A stretch of 64,000 nt of DNA from Trichomonas vaginalis G3 (taxonomy: Eukaryota; Parabasalia; Trichomonadida; Trichomonadidae). The stretch is from assembly GCF_026262505.1 (NCBI RefSeq), contig NC_067203.1, forward strand, positions 20,441,411 to 20,505,410, in the 5' to 3' direction. Below the pieces are notes generated by a model. The model was given only the letters and a program-made list of their open reading frames with translations. It had not been told where the DNA came from and made no database searches. The translations under genes were made by a program, and so were the position numbers. Each line of letters starts with the position of its first letter. Position 1 is the first letter of the stretch. This document shows, one piece after another, positions 10,327-19,597 of the stretch.

Positions 10327-10352
10327 GAGCCCAGACCTTTGGGTCAAGGCTT
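10327..10352 (+). terminator. hairpin after the fibre gene
   Basis: Just past the fibre stop lies an inverted repeat with arms CTTGAGCCCA and TTGGGTCAAG around a short loop. The first bases are shared with the sequence after the Polinton 2 fibre. A role in 3'-end formation is a guess. Confidence 0.35.
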
Positions 10353-10442
10353 ACCGAATGAATTAAATATATTTTATGTCTGTAATTAATTAGGTAATGA
10401 AGTAATGGATGAACTGCAGAAATATATTTTATTTTTATATAA

Positions 10443-10619
10443 ATGGATACCCCACAAGCTCAAAATTTACCACGAATCATAACAAGGGAGGAAATGATAA
10501 AAATGATGCAAGAACGAATTAAAAACAACAAACCACGAAAACCGAGAAGAACCCAGAAGGGTTCGGGAAGAGGAATAAAAATTAAATTTGGATTGAGTTT
10601 AAAAATTCATCTTTATTAA
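10443..10619 (+). CDS. small basic protein, 58 aa
   Basis: A 58-codon frame immediately after a strong leader (TATTTTATTTTTATATAAATG ending at its start codon region). The centre is very basic (KNNKPRKPRRTQKGSGRG), like a condensing or DNA-binding core peptide. It overlaps the convergent gene at 10582 by 38 bases at the tail. Comparison with the Lys-rich protein at 54168-54416 suggests a similar role in DNA packing; this is inference. Confidence 0.5.
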   Translation: MDTPQAQNLPRIITREEMIKMMQERIKNNKPRKPRRTQKGSGRGIKIKFGLSLKIHLY

Positions 10620-10854
10620 ATTCATCTCTTCCAATCAATTTATTTATTCTATTAAATTCTTTTATTTTTGCTTCACTCAGTTTAAGGATTGAACGGTAAG
10701 TTTCTAATTTTTCGATTATTTCTTTCCTCTCTTTATCGTTTTCAGCCCCACCGCATTGCGGCTTCTTTTTGCAATAGCATATTTTTGATTTAATTCTGTT
10801 TAGTTTCTTTTTATATTCATTGTCTGGACTCTTGGCTGCTTTGTTGTCACTCAT
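10582..10854 (-). CDS. small Lys-rich protein with Cys pair, 90 aa
   Basis: An intact minus-strand frame with ATG at 10854 and a T-rich leader. Residues 25-40 contain KICYCKKKPQCGG, a possible metal-binding cluster of three cysteines. The rest is helical and charged, with a probable coiled coil (KEIIEKLETYRSILKLSEAKI). Family not recognised. Confidence 0.55.
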   Translation of the reverse strand: MSDNKAAKSPDNEYKKKLNRIKSKICYCKKKPQCGGAENDKERKEIIEKLETYRSILKLSEAKIKEFNRINKLIGRDEFNKDEFLNSIQI

Positions 10855-10873
10855 TTCTTACGAAATAAAAAAA

Positions 10874-11125
10874 TTAAATATTATTTAAATATAATGGAGT
10901 AATAAAATAAATCGGAATTTCTATTAATTTATTGTCAACTTCAACTAATGCATTGCCGTTAATATATCTAACAAATTCAGCTATTGTGTCAAATCTTCGT
11001 CTTCTTTTTGTCATTGATTTATCAGTTTTTCCATAATCGAGATGAATCAAAACTTTATCCCCTTGTTTAAAATTCATGAGCCCCGAATTAATTTGTTCAC
11101 GTTTAACATCATTCAACCTTTCCAT
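10874..11125 (-). CDS. integrase C-terminal (SH3-like) domain protein, 83 aa
   Basis: Residues 18-80 match, in spacing and key residues, the SH3-like segment that follows the catalytic core in the Polinton 2 integrase (36757-37842, about residues 225-285). Both have G-x-KV then LD, a basic K(R)R(R/L)R cluster, a G-N turn and a final P-x3-[LI]. That domain binds DNA in retroviral-type integrases. Here it stands without a catalytic core. It may be a remnant of an integrase gene or an independent small DNA-binding protein. Confidence 0.5.
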   Translation of the reverse strand: MERLNDVKREQINSGLMNFKQGDKVLIHLDYGKTDKSMTKRRRRFDTIAEFVRYINGNALVEVDNKLIEIPIYFITPLYLNNI

Positions 11126-11402
11126 TTGCTATCTTGAAATCCTTTTTAAAATCTTTTTGCTTCTTTAATGTTTGAAATGGATATAATAAAGTGAATGATG
11201 AAGGATTAACTGAAGGAGGAGGAGGTACTGTCGTTGGAGGTTTTGGTGTTGCAAGTGGTTTAATTTTATCTGCTTTGATTTTGGATTTCATTCCCCCCTT
11301 CATTAATTCTGGATGTATTCTATTCATTTGTTTTAAATATGCTGTATATAAAGGTTTGATATACTTTCCCGCTTCGAGTTTATGTTGAAGGATGAATTCC
11401 AA
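11109..11402 (-). CDS. Pro-rich Polinton protein, start uncertain
   Basis: An open frame of up to 97 codons whose first in-frame codon at 11402 is TTG, so the true N-terminus is unclear and may be continuous with coding sequence further upstream. It contains a helical N-terminal part (LYTAYLKQMNRIHPELMKGG) and a proline stretch (PKPPTTVPPPPSVNP). It overlaps the SH3-like gene by 17 bases. Function unknown. Confidence 0.4.
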   Translation of the reverse strand: MEFILQHKLEAGKYIKPLYTAYLKQMNRIHPELMKGGMKSKIKADKIKPLATPKPPTTVPPPPSVNPSSFTLLYPFQTLKKQKDFKKDFKIANGKVE

Positions 11403-11416
11403 AAGTTGATCTTCAT

Positions 11417-11857
11417 TTAAAAGTCGGCTGAATATGGTTTAACTAATGAATCATAAATTAAAGCTTGTGCTTCATTTATGGTCTGAAGGACCTGGGCGTT
11501 TTGCACCTTTTGTTTTTGTTCCTTTGTTTTTTGCGGCTCATGATTATATAATTTATATAGTTCATCAATATCTTCTTCTGTTAATACTTTATTTTTGAAA
11601 TCTTTCAATTGTTTAAGTTGTGATTTAGTTTTTTCCTTTGTATATTCATTATTTTTAATTTTGTCTTTAATTTTAGAAATTATTTTATCATGATATTTCA
11701 AAATTTCATTTTTATAATATGGATAATAATAATCCATATCATCATCCGTTATATTGTTATTATGTTTTTGGAGATATGATTTTAATTCATAATAATTAAG
11801 AAAATTTTGATTAAGTACTAAATCATAAATTAAATTTTTTAAATCTGTGTTATCCAT
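11417..11857 (-). CDS. charged helical protein, 146 aa
   Basis: An intact frame with ATG at 11857 and a T-rich leader. It is almost wholly helical and charged (Asn/Tyr/Lys rich), with AQVLQTINEAQAL near the C-terminus. The first part of that motif also occurs in the small fibre-associated gene at 9143, where a 21-base DNA word is shared exactly in the opposite orientation. No known domain. Confidence 0.6.
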   Translation of the reverse strand: MDNTDLKNLIYDLVLNQNFLNYYELKSYLQKHNNNITDDDMDYYYPYYKNEILKYHDKIISKIKDKIKNNEYTKEKTKSQLKQLKDFKNKVLTEEDIDELYKLYNHEPQKTKEQKQKVQNAQVLQTINEAQALIYDSLVKPYSADF

Positions 11858-11982
11858 TTATATAAAAATAAAATAAATGTTTAAGGGTGCCCACCTCTTT
11901 GAATCATAGTATCAAAACCATCATTAACGGTTCCTTTTGTCTCTTCTGTGGCATTTTATTAAAAATAAAATTTTAAATTGTA

Positions 11983-13548
11983 TTAAATAAATGGCATACA
12001 ACATCCATTTTCACAACATACAGCCTTAGTGTGTGCTCCTGTTAATGCAGTCTTACCGATTGTTAAGCGAGTCATTGACCCGTTTTTAAGTTGTAAATTA
12101 ATATTCTGACCATCAAATATCACTTTATCATTTATTATATCCAAATAATTTTTAGGTGTTAATTGTTTATTTTGTCGTAAACTAACACCTTTCATTTTTT
12201 GTGCAATCTTTTTAAAATCACTTCCATCAATTGAACCGTTGAATGATGTATAACACTTAGGGCATAAAGCAACCATGTTATCACCTTGTTTCTCAATTGC
12301 TAAACCCAATAACTTCTTCTCATGTGCTTTTTCTTCAGCTTTATTCTTTAATTTAGGTTTAAATTTCTCATCAAAACAGAAGAAATCAAATGGTGCGAAT
12401 TTGAAAATGTTTTTATCATAAAATTGTTTATCGGTAACAATTGCTTGAAATGCTTGAGTGTTAGGAAGATTTGGGTCGCCAGCGATTGCCCAATAAGATG
12501 AATCAGTATCACCTTCAATGAAATGAAAACGATTAACATTCAAGCATTTATACATAAAATCATAAATGAAAACCAAATACCAGTATTTAGCATTATCTAA
12601 AGTGAAGAATGCCTCTTGTAAACATGTATCACATCTATAAAATCTATCTTTAAGCATCACTTGATATGTATCTTCACCTATTTCTCTTATGTTTTTAAAC
12701 TTATTTGACATACATGCAACGCGTGCCTTCTGTGCATTCATTATTTTAGTCTTTGTGTAATTTTGTGTATTCATTGCATCGTAACCATATGATCCATTAA
12801 GTGAAATCTTGCAAAATAAACTTTTTCCTTTATTTCCTTCTAATTCAGCCTTTTGTCTTTCGTTCATAAATTTGTTCGCAAATTCATTAAAACAAGTGTT
12901 TTTAGTAAATGTTAAAATTGATTGAATGTCATCAATGATAAAATAAAATCTGTCTATTAGATACCAAAGATAATAAGAAGAAAATGGTTGATATTGGTTG
13001 TGTGTTGATGCTAACTGAGTTAATTTCCTCTGTTTCTGGTCAACCGGTAGATTGTTTGATTTCATGTAATTATACATAAAACTGCCAATTGTTTTTTCAT
13101 CTGTGATAATATCTAAGTTTCTTATTATCGGTAAAAAGTTTATGTAATCATTAATGTATTTTTCATCAATGTGACCCTTTACTTCAGCCACGAATAAAGT
13201 ATTTTTCTTCTTAATTATTCCCAGTGCTTTTGCTTTCTTTGTTGCTGTATCACAAATGATAACACCATTCAATCTTCCCGGCATATACATTTTATGGTTA
13301 GTATATTGAATGAAATCATGAGGATTAGATGAAAATGATGAAGGATATAATGAATTAAAATCAACACCAACGAAATGAGTCATAATGTTGGTGGTGTCCT
13401 CATTTGATACAGTTTTAGTTTCTGGATTATATGCAAGTTTATTAATGTGCGTGATTCCTTTAAGATTTACTCTATGTTGAACATTTGATAAACCATCAGT
13501 AATTCCATTACGGAGAATGTGATAAGCTTCAACTGAATCTAAAGTCAT
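11983..13548 (-). CDS. polB: protein-primed DNA polymerase B, palm part
   Basis: A 521-codon frame with the three polymerase motifs of family B: motif A DFNSLYPS near residue 63, motif B K-x3-N-x2-YG (KISLNGSYG) near 255, and motif C DTDS near 345. A Cys-rich cluster (CDTCLQE and CPKCYTS) lies around motif C, and the C-terminus ends with CCENGCC. Together with the exonuclease part upstream on the same strand it forms the replication enzyme of Polinton 1. In relatives this class uses a protein primer and strand displacement, acting from the TIRs. Confidence 0.88.
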   Translation of the reverse strand: MTLDSVEAYHILRNGITDGLSNVQHRVNLKGITHINKLAYNPETKTVSNEDTTNIMTHFVGVDFNSLYPSSFSSNPHDFIQYTNHKMYMPGRLNGVIICDTATKKAKALGIIKKKNTLFVAEVKGHIDEKYINDYINFLPIIRNLDIITDEKTIGSFMYNYMKSNNLPVDQKQRKLTQLASTHNQYQPFSSYYLWYLIDRFYFIIDDIQSILTFTKNTCFNEFANKFMNERQKAELEGNKGKSLFCKISLNGSYGYDAMNTQNYTKTKIMNAQKARVACMSNKFKNIREIGEDTYQVMLKDRFYRCDTCLQEAFFTLDNAKYWYLVFIYDFMYKCLNVNRFHFIEGDTDSSYWAIAGDPNLPNTQAFQAIVTDKQFYDKNIFKFAPFDFFCFDEKFKPKLKNKAEEKAHEKKLLGLAIEKQGDNMVALCPKCYTSFNGSIDGSDFKKIAQKMKGVSLRQNKQLTPKNYLDIINDKVIFDGQNINLQLKNGSMTRLTIGKTALTGAHTKAVCCENGCCMPFI

Positions 13549-15449
13549 TGGTAAATTATTTTTAATGCATAATTTCTTAAATTGATTCTTAAACGTTGAA
13601 CATCTTCATCTTTATTTGATTTTACGACATTGCAATAACAACACATTAACTGACAATTTTCTTTGGTATGTGGTTTTTCATTATCGATTCTATCCAATGT
13701 TGGTTTATTTGCATATGTAAACGATTTACCACACATTTTGCATTTAGATGAAAGGATTAAATCGTGATAGTATTGAAAATCATCCATTGAAACATTATTT
13801 TTAGTATCCCTTTCTGCTTTTTCATCTTGTTTCTTATATGATTCAATTTTATATTTCCAATACTTTTTCGTTAATTCAAAACTTGATTCTATCTCTTCCT
13901 CAGGATATTTTTCATTAGGATTAAAGTCTTTATATGCTAAAGCGTAACGAATCATTGAAGCATTCGATGATAAAGAAAGATTATGAAGCGTGTCAATTTT
14001 ATAAACAAATGTTTCTTCAATAATTTTATCGATTGGGTCAATCATAATTTCAACATCTTTATTGCAATAATGAATAAAATATTCTAATATATTCTTAAAA
14101 TTTTTAGCATCATTGAGATATATTTGATAATCACTATCTGATATAGTTTCTTGGGTTAATGCTGAATAAAATGAATCTTTCGTGAATGGTTCCTCTTTAT
14201 ATAATTCTTCTTCGTAATTCTCCCATGTGATGAATTGATAAGGGAAAAAGGATTTAACACGTGATTTATTGTTTCCGAAATCTTGAGTGAATTGGTCTAA
14301 TGTCCCACCCGCTATATAATTTCTGATGTCAATAAATCTCAATTCATATGGAACGTTTGTTTTCTTTACAATGATTTGCTTAAATTGTGAAGATGAACCC
14401 AGCATTGATTTTATTTTCCATTTTGCAGTGTTTAAATCACGAAGAATTAAATTTAAATCAAACTTTCCCGAATTAAAACCTATGATATTCACTTTATTGA
14501 ATTCCTCATCTAGAAGTTCTTTAAATGCTTCCTTCTGTTTTTCATTTAATGTATGGGACAAAGTCCCAGCCGTTTGCGACTTCAATAATTCATTGTATTG
14601 ACTCATATTTGATTCAACAACTAATGAACAGGTTGAAAATAAAAACTCAATCCAATCAGAAATAAAAGAATCACTCGAAGTTAAGCAAAAATTCCTCGTA
14701 TATGTTTTATCGTTTAATTTAACCGTTGATGATACCATGAATGGTTTTAAGTAAGCGTTCAAAGTTGCACACTCAGAAAGTTGTAATTCTTCTTTAGTCT
14801 CTAATGTTTCAAAGTCAAAAGTAATATAATATCTTGTCGGTTGATAATATTCCTGCAAATTGTGAGCTAATAACCACTGATATATCTTCTGTTTCGTAAT
14901 ATGTGGTGCATATGGTTGCTGTGTCTTTTGCAACTGAACGTCTTGAATTAATCTTCCATTATTTTCTTTACATTTCTCACAATGCTTTAAAAATCTTCTT
15001 TGGTTTTTCCTTTCTGGATCATCACGGATAGAATAAACTTCTTCTTTACAAAATGGACAAACTTTATAGCCAGTGAGTGCTTCAACGTCTGTTATTCTGT
15101 CAGCGTGAAGTTTTCCACATGGACTCTGTGTTAATAAAATATTTACTGTTTCAAATTCTGGATCTATCATTATTGATTCCACTAATGGAAAGTCTACCTT
15201 ATTTATGTCCACGTCTTCTGGTTGAGGATCACAATAATAGAAATCAATATTAACATTTAACATTCTCGCTAATCTCTCACTTTCTGATGAAATGTCAAAC
15301 CCTTCATATGCATCTATTGCTTCATTTAAATAGCTCCTACGAGTTTTAGGATTAGCACCATCAGGAATGTTATAGAAGCGTTTAAATAACCTTCTACCTT
15401 CTGCTCTAATTTGATTATCATTCATTTTAGCTGTTCCGTTTTTGTTCAT
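13545..15449 (-). CDS. polB: DNA polymerase B exonuclease part with HNH-like motif
   Basis: A 634-codon frame. A zinc-type cluster CPFC ... HCEKC lies near residues 132-162. Exonuclease motifs follow: DFETLE near 208 (Exo I), FNSGKFDLNL near 328 (Exo II) and YCNKDVEIM near 465 (Exo III). The C-terminal 70 residues hold CKMC, then LDRID, PHTKENCQ, and CCYCN with KSN. This is the layout of a zinc-bearing HNH nuclease, which the intact Polinton 2 polymerase lacks at this place. A possible start at 15449 follows a clear T-rich leader. Confidence 0.85.
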   Translation of the reverse strand: MNKNGTAKMNDNQIRAEGRRLFKRFYNIPDGANPKTRRSYLNEAIDAYEGFDISSESERLARMLNVNIDFYYCDPQPEDVDINKVDFPLVESIMIDPEFETVNILLTQSPCGKLHADRITDVEALTGYKVCPFCKEEVYSIRDDPERKNQRRFLKHCEKCKENNGRLIQDVQLQKTQQPYAPHITKQKIYQWLLAHNLQEYYQPTRYYITFDFETLETKEELQLSECATLNAYLKPFMVSSTVKLNDKTYTRNFCLTSSDSFISDWIEFLFSTCSLVVESNMSQYNELLKSQTAGTLSHTLNEKQKEAFKELLDEEFNKVNIIGFNSGKFDLNLILRDLNTAKWKIKSMLGSSSQFKQIIVKKTNVPYELRFIDIRNYIAGGTLDQFTQDFGNNKSRVKSFFPYQFITWENYEEELYKEEPFTKDSFYSALTQETISDSDYQIYLNDAKNFKNILEYFIHYCNKDVEIMIDPIDKIIEETFVYKIDTLHNLSLSSNASMIRYALAYKDFNPNEKYPEEEIESSFELTKKYWKYKIESYKKQDEKAERDTKNNVSMDDFQYYHDLILSSKCKMCGKSFTYANKPTLDRIDNEKPHTKENCQLMCCYCNVVKSNKDEDVQRLRINLRNYALKIIYQ

Positions 15450-15498
15450 TTATGTAAGAATAAAAAATTAAAAAATAAATAAAAATAAAGTTTATTTT

Positions 15499-16605
15499 TT
15501 AAAGCCCATAAAATGAATTAAAAACACATAAATTTTTATCATCTGCGACGTGACGAATACATTTTAATTTACTCAAGAATGCGTACCCTGATACATTAAA
15601 TCTAATTCCTGTCTTATTTAATTTCACAACTTTGAAAAGGAATGTATGAATAGCTATAAAATGATGAGAAGATGTTTTATGGGTTGCTTCCATTTTTTCT
15701 GAAATAAATGAATAAATATAATGTTTATAAGTTTTCATATCTTTTATGTTCTTAATAACGAATGGTATAGACATTTCCACTTCATCTTCCTTCGGTGCTG
15801 TTCTTTCATATGAAACATTATTAGTATCTTCAACAATGAAACCGCAATCACATAAAATTTTATAGGTTCCAATGGTTTCTTTTGATATTTTATCTAATAA
15901 ATCAAAAACTTTATCAACACCTGTGCATTTATTTAAATAATAATTTGTGTAAATATCATGATCTTCTTTCTTAATCGTATTAGTTGCATATGTCACGTTT
16001 TTAAGAGCTTTTTTGAATTTCTCAGAATCTAAAGGTGGTGAAAGTAGGATACAGGGGTATTCTTCATTATCAATAAATTGTAACTTATGTTTACGAATAA
16101 ATTTAGTACCTTCTTCTGAAAGTGTTTCGTCTATTTCACCATCTAATAAATTTTGTGTTGATTCTGAGACATAATTTTTATATCTTTCTTCATGAGATTT
16201 CTGAACTTCTGATTCTGAAGCTGGGATATTCATTAAACCCTCTACTTCATTTTCATTATATTTTTCAACTTCTCTTAATTCCTTAATTTTTTCATCTATT
16301 TCATCTCTTATTTTTTTCAGTCTTTCAATTTCATTGTATTCATCATCTTTAATCCGTTCTTCATAATATTCAGGGAAAACATCAGGTTCTTTAGGTTTTT
16401 CTTCTTCAGATGTGGGATATAAGAAATTTATAACATCATCTTTATTCATTTTTCCATCATAATCTAAATCATTTAATAACTCCGCGAATTTTTTACAATT
16501 TCTTAAATAATATTTATCAACTTCATAACCCACCTCCTCTAATATATCCTTTATTTCCTCGTTTGTGAATCCTAATTTTTTAACGTTGTTAGTTTTGACG
16601 CTCAT
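15499..16605 (-). CDS. terminal-protein-like / polymerase-associated protein
   Basis: Start chosen at 16605 (MSVKTNNVKKLGF) because the T-rich leader ends there; an upstream Met at 16638 lies inside the leader. Residues 1-60 form a SAP-like helical module (FTNEEIKDILEEVGYEVDKY), also found at the start of the Polinton 2 gene at 41672. A long coiled coil follows (about 90-120), then a beta-rich C-terminal half. It sits immediately upstream of the polymerase in both elements, where protein-primed systems often encode the priming protein. That role is inferred; no priming residue can be identified here. Confidence 0.6.
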   Translation of the reverse strand: MSVKTNNVKKLGFTNEEIKDILEEVGYEVDKYYLRNCKKFAELLNDLDYDGKMNKDDVINFLYPTSEEEKPKEPDVFPEYYEERIKDDEYNEIERLKKIRDEIDEKIKELREVEKYNENEVEGLMNIPASESEVQKSHEERYKNYVSESTQNLLDGEIDETLSEEGTKFIRKHKLQFIDNEEYPCILLSPPLDSEKFKKALKNVTYATNTIKKEDHDIYTNYYLNKCTGVDKVFDLLDKISKETIGTYKILCDCGFIVEDTNNVSYERTAPKEDEVEMSIPFVIKNIKDMKTYKHYIYSFISEKMEATHKTSSHHFIAIHTFLFKVVKLNKTGIRFNVSGYAFLSKLKCIRHVADDKNLCVFNSFYGL

Positions 16606-16650
16606 TTCATACAAAATAAAAAATAAAATAATAAACATAACTTTTTAATT

Positions 16651-17037
16651 TTATTTCTAATTTCTTTTACTCGTTTATGAGGTCTTTGATTATGACTCCA
16701 TTGATTCCATTCAGGATTTAAACAATGTTTAATTAATCGCGGAATATCTGACATCATCTATATATAGCTTCTTTTATAAAAGATAAAAAAATAAATTATT
16801 TTAAAATTAATGTTAATTTTTTAATGATTTATTTCATTATGTTTGGGCTGAGTGTAAATGTCTTACAATTTTGAAAATTTTTTAAATCTTGATTTATTCA
16901 AAAACGTAAGAATAAAAACCGTAAGAATCATACATTTTTTACTTCATATGTTAAAAAAAATGATACAAAATCGCTCGATATTGTATGAATTCTTACGTTT
17001 ACAAAAAAAGTCACTAAACCCATCATATCCTACTACT
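16651..17037 (-). repeat. Polinton 1 right TIR, 387 bp
   Basis: The reverse complement of 1834-2220, ending TACTACT against the target duplication. It has the same length and apparently the same sequence as the left arm. Confidence 0.93.
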
Positions 17038-17043
17038 TCCAAA
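17038..17043. repeat. 6-bp target duplication, right (Polinton 1)
   Basis: TCCAAA, identical to 1828-1833. Confidence 0.93.
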
Positions 17044-17572
17044 TATTGCAAAATTGCATTTAAACAAGTTAAGGAGAATACTATATTAACCGTGTTGTAA
17101 GGAAATATAACAATTTTAAAGATTTTGCGACAGAATTTGAAAAAATATGAAAATCAGATATATAAAAATTGAATAAAATAACATTATGATGGAATATAAG
17201 TAGATGAGCTATTAATGCTGCTATGATTTAAAATTGAGTAGTAATGAAATAGAATTTCGATTAAAAAAATTAATGTAATCGTATGAAAGCTAATTAATAT
17301 TCGCAAAAATTTTAACCTACTAATAAAATTCTGATTATATTAAGATATTTTAAAAATGAGATTCCAAATTGAATGGTGATGGAGATGAAAATTTTTAAAA
17401 ATATAAATAAGAGGATAAATTGATTGAGATATTAACTAGTAAATATTTGAAAAAGTAAATTATTTGAAATCCTTTAAAAATGTTACGGATAAAAGCTATA
17501 TAAATAAAATGACTGGTGTGGTTGGTTAGCATAATGTGTAATATCAAAAAGAATTAATGGGTGTTGTGAAGT
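17044..17572. other. AT-rich flank, no gene
   Basis: About 530 bases between Polinton 1 and the satellite. No frame with convincing protein character was found. The base composition resembles the spacers between the satellite arrays. Confidence 0.6.
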
Positions 17573-18364
17573 GAGCAACTTTGAGAAGAATCATTTGTGA
17601 TTCTTGTCAAAGTTGAATCAAAGACAACAATTGATAGACAACTGTTGTCTTTGTGTACAACATTCACTTGAATTATAAACAATAACAAGTGTTTGTTGTT
17701 CACTGAGCAACTTTGAGAAGAATCATTTGTGATTCTTGTCAAAGTTGAATCAAAGACAACAATTGATAGACAATTGTTGTCCTTGTGTACAACATTCACT
17801 TGAATTATAAACAATAACAAGTGTTTGTTGTTCACTGAGCAACTTTGAGAAGAATCATTTGTGATTCTTGTCAAAGTTGAATCAAAGACAACAATTGATA
17901 GACAATTGTTGTCCTTGTGTACAACATTCACTTGAATTATAAACAATAACAAGTGTTTGTTGTTCACTGAGCAACTTTGAGAAGAATCATTTGTGATTCT
18001 TGTCAAAGTTGAATCAAAGACAACAATTGATAGACAATTGTTGTCCTTGTGTACAACATTCACTTGAATTATAAACAATAACAAGTGTTTGTTGTTCACT
18101 GAGCAACTTTGAGAAGAATCATTTGTGATTCTTGTCAAAGTTGAATCAAAGACAACAATTGATAGACAATTGTTGTCCTTGTGTACAACATTCACTTGAA
18201 TTATAAACAATAACAAGTGTTTGTTGTTCACTGAGCAACTTTGAGAAGAATCATTTGTGATTCTTGTCAAAGTTGAATCAAAGACAACAATTGATAGACA
18301 ATGGTTGTCTATGTGTTCGATAAACACGTGTTATTTATGAATATACACGTGTTTGTTGTTCACT
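17573..18364 (+). repeat. satellite array, six units of 132 bp
   Basis: Units begin at 17573, 17705, 17837, 17969, 18101 and 18233, each opening GAGCAACTTTGAGAAG. Each unit contains nested inverted repeats: CAACTTTG with CAAAGTTG, AGAATCA with TGATTCT, CAACAATTG with CAATTGTTG, and CACTTG with CAAGTG. A single RNA strand could fold into several hairpins. Because 132 is divisible by three, a spurious 257-codon frame runs through the array on the minus strand. Confidence 0.93.
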
Positions 18365-18440
18365 GAGCAACTTTTAGAAGAATCATTTTGTCATACTTTG
18401 AAACACAAAATAGCATATTATGCTTTTATTTATCTATATG

Positions 18441-19597
18441 TGTCATTTTGGGAGACATTGTCTATGCAAGTCTCCCAGAATGACACATTCATACACAATC
18501 TTCTTCTGATTGTGTATCTTTTGTCAACAAAGTGCAACAGTGCACTGTTATTGTGTGCTATGCGTCATTGTGGGAGACATTGTCTATGCAAGTCTCCCAG
18601 AATGACACATTCATACACAATCTTCTTCTGATTGTGTATCTTTTTCAACAAAGTGCAACAGTGCACTGTTATTGTGTGCTATGCGTCATTGTGGGAGACA
18701 TTGTCTATGCAAGTCTCCCAGAATGACACATTCATACACAATCTTCTTCTGATTGTGTATCTTTTGTCAACAAAGTGCAACAGTGCACTGTTATTGTGTG
18801 CTATGCGTCATTGTGGGAGACATTGTCTATGCAAGTCTCCCAGAATGACACATTCATACACAATCTTCTTCTGATTGTGTATCTTTTGTCAACAAAGTGC
18901 AACAGTGCACTGTTATTGTGTGCTATGCGTCATTGTGGGAGACATTGTCTATGCAAGTCTCCCAGAATGACACATTCATACACAATCTTCTTCTGATTGT
19001 GTATCTTTTGTCAACAAAGTGCAACAGTGCACTGTTATTGTGTGCTATGCGTCATTGTGGGAGACATTGTCTATGCAAGTCTCCCAGAATGACACATTCA
19101 TACACAATCTTCTTCTGATTGTGTATCTTTTGTCAACAAAGTGCAACAGTGCACTGTTATTGTGTGTGCTATGCGTCATTGTGGGAGACATTGTCTATGC
19201 AAGTCTCCCAGAATGACACATTCATACACAATCTTCTTCTGATTGTGTATCTTTTGTCAACAAAGTGCAACAGTGCACTGTTATTGTGTGCTATGCGTCA
19301 TTGTGGGAGACATTGTCTATGCAAGTCTCCCAGAATGACACATTCATACACAATCTTCTTCTGATTGTGTATCTTTTGTCAACAAAGTGCAACAGTGCAC
19401 TGTTATTGTGTGCTATGCGTCATTGTGGGAGACATTGTCTATGCAAGTCTCCAGAATGACACATTCATACACAATCTTCTTCTGATTGTGTATCTTTTGT
19501 CAACAAAGTGCAACAGTGCACTGTTATTGTGTGCTATGCGTCATTGTGGGAGACATTGTCTATGCAAGTCTCCCAGAATGACACATTCATACACAAT
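18441..19597 (+). repeat. satellite array A, about ten units of 122 bp
   Basis: Nearly identical units of about 122 bp. Each contains GGGAGAC and GTCTCCC arms around a 13-base loop, ACACAATC and GATTGTGT arms around a short loop, and the palindrome ACAGTGCACTGT. Single-base length variants occur in a few units. Open frames here are by-products of the repeat. Confidence 0.93.

Larger units (their letters stand above)
1834..17037. mobile_element. Polinton/Maverick element 1 (broken)
   Basis: A 15.2-kb element bounded by 387-bp terminal inverted repeats beginning AG and ending CT, inside a perfect TCCAAA duplication. Parts seen: protein-primed polymerase B region, terminal-protein-like gene, major capsid and packaging ATPase remnants, a phage-type fibre gene, two single-jelly-roll candidates, several small structural-type genes, and an orphan integrase-tail-like domain. 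No integrase core is seen. About ten breaks are estimated. The matching TIRs and exact target duplication indicate a young insertion despite the battered interior. Confidence 0.93.

Noticed and set aside
11877-11982. Short minus-strand coding segment before the polymerase
   Set aside because: One frame looks protein-like for about 23 codons, but there is no usable start and no family; too little to support a gene.
17554-18327. 257-codon open frame with repeated protein units
   Set aside because: It exists only because the 132-bp satellite period is divisible by three; the repeat has palindromic DNA structure and no coding character.
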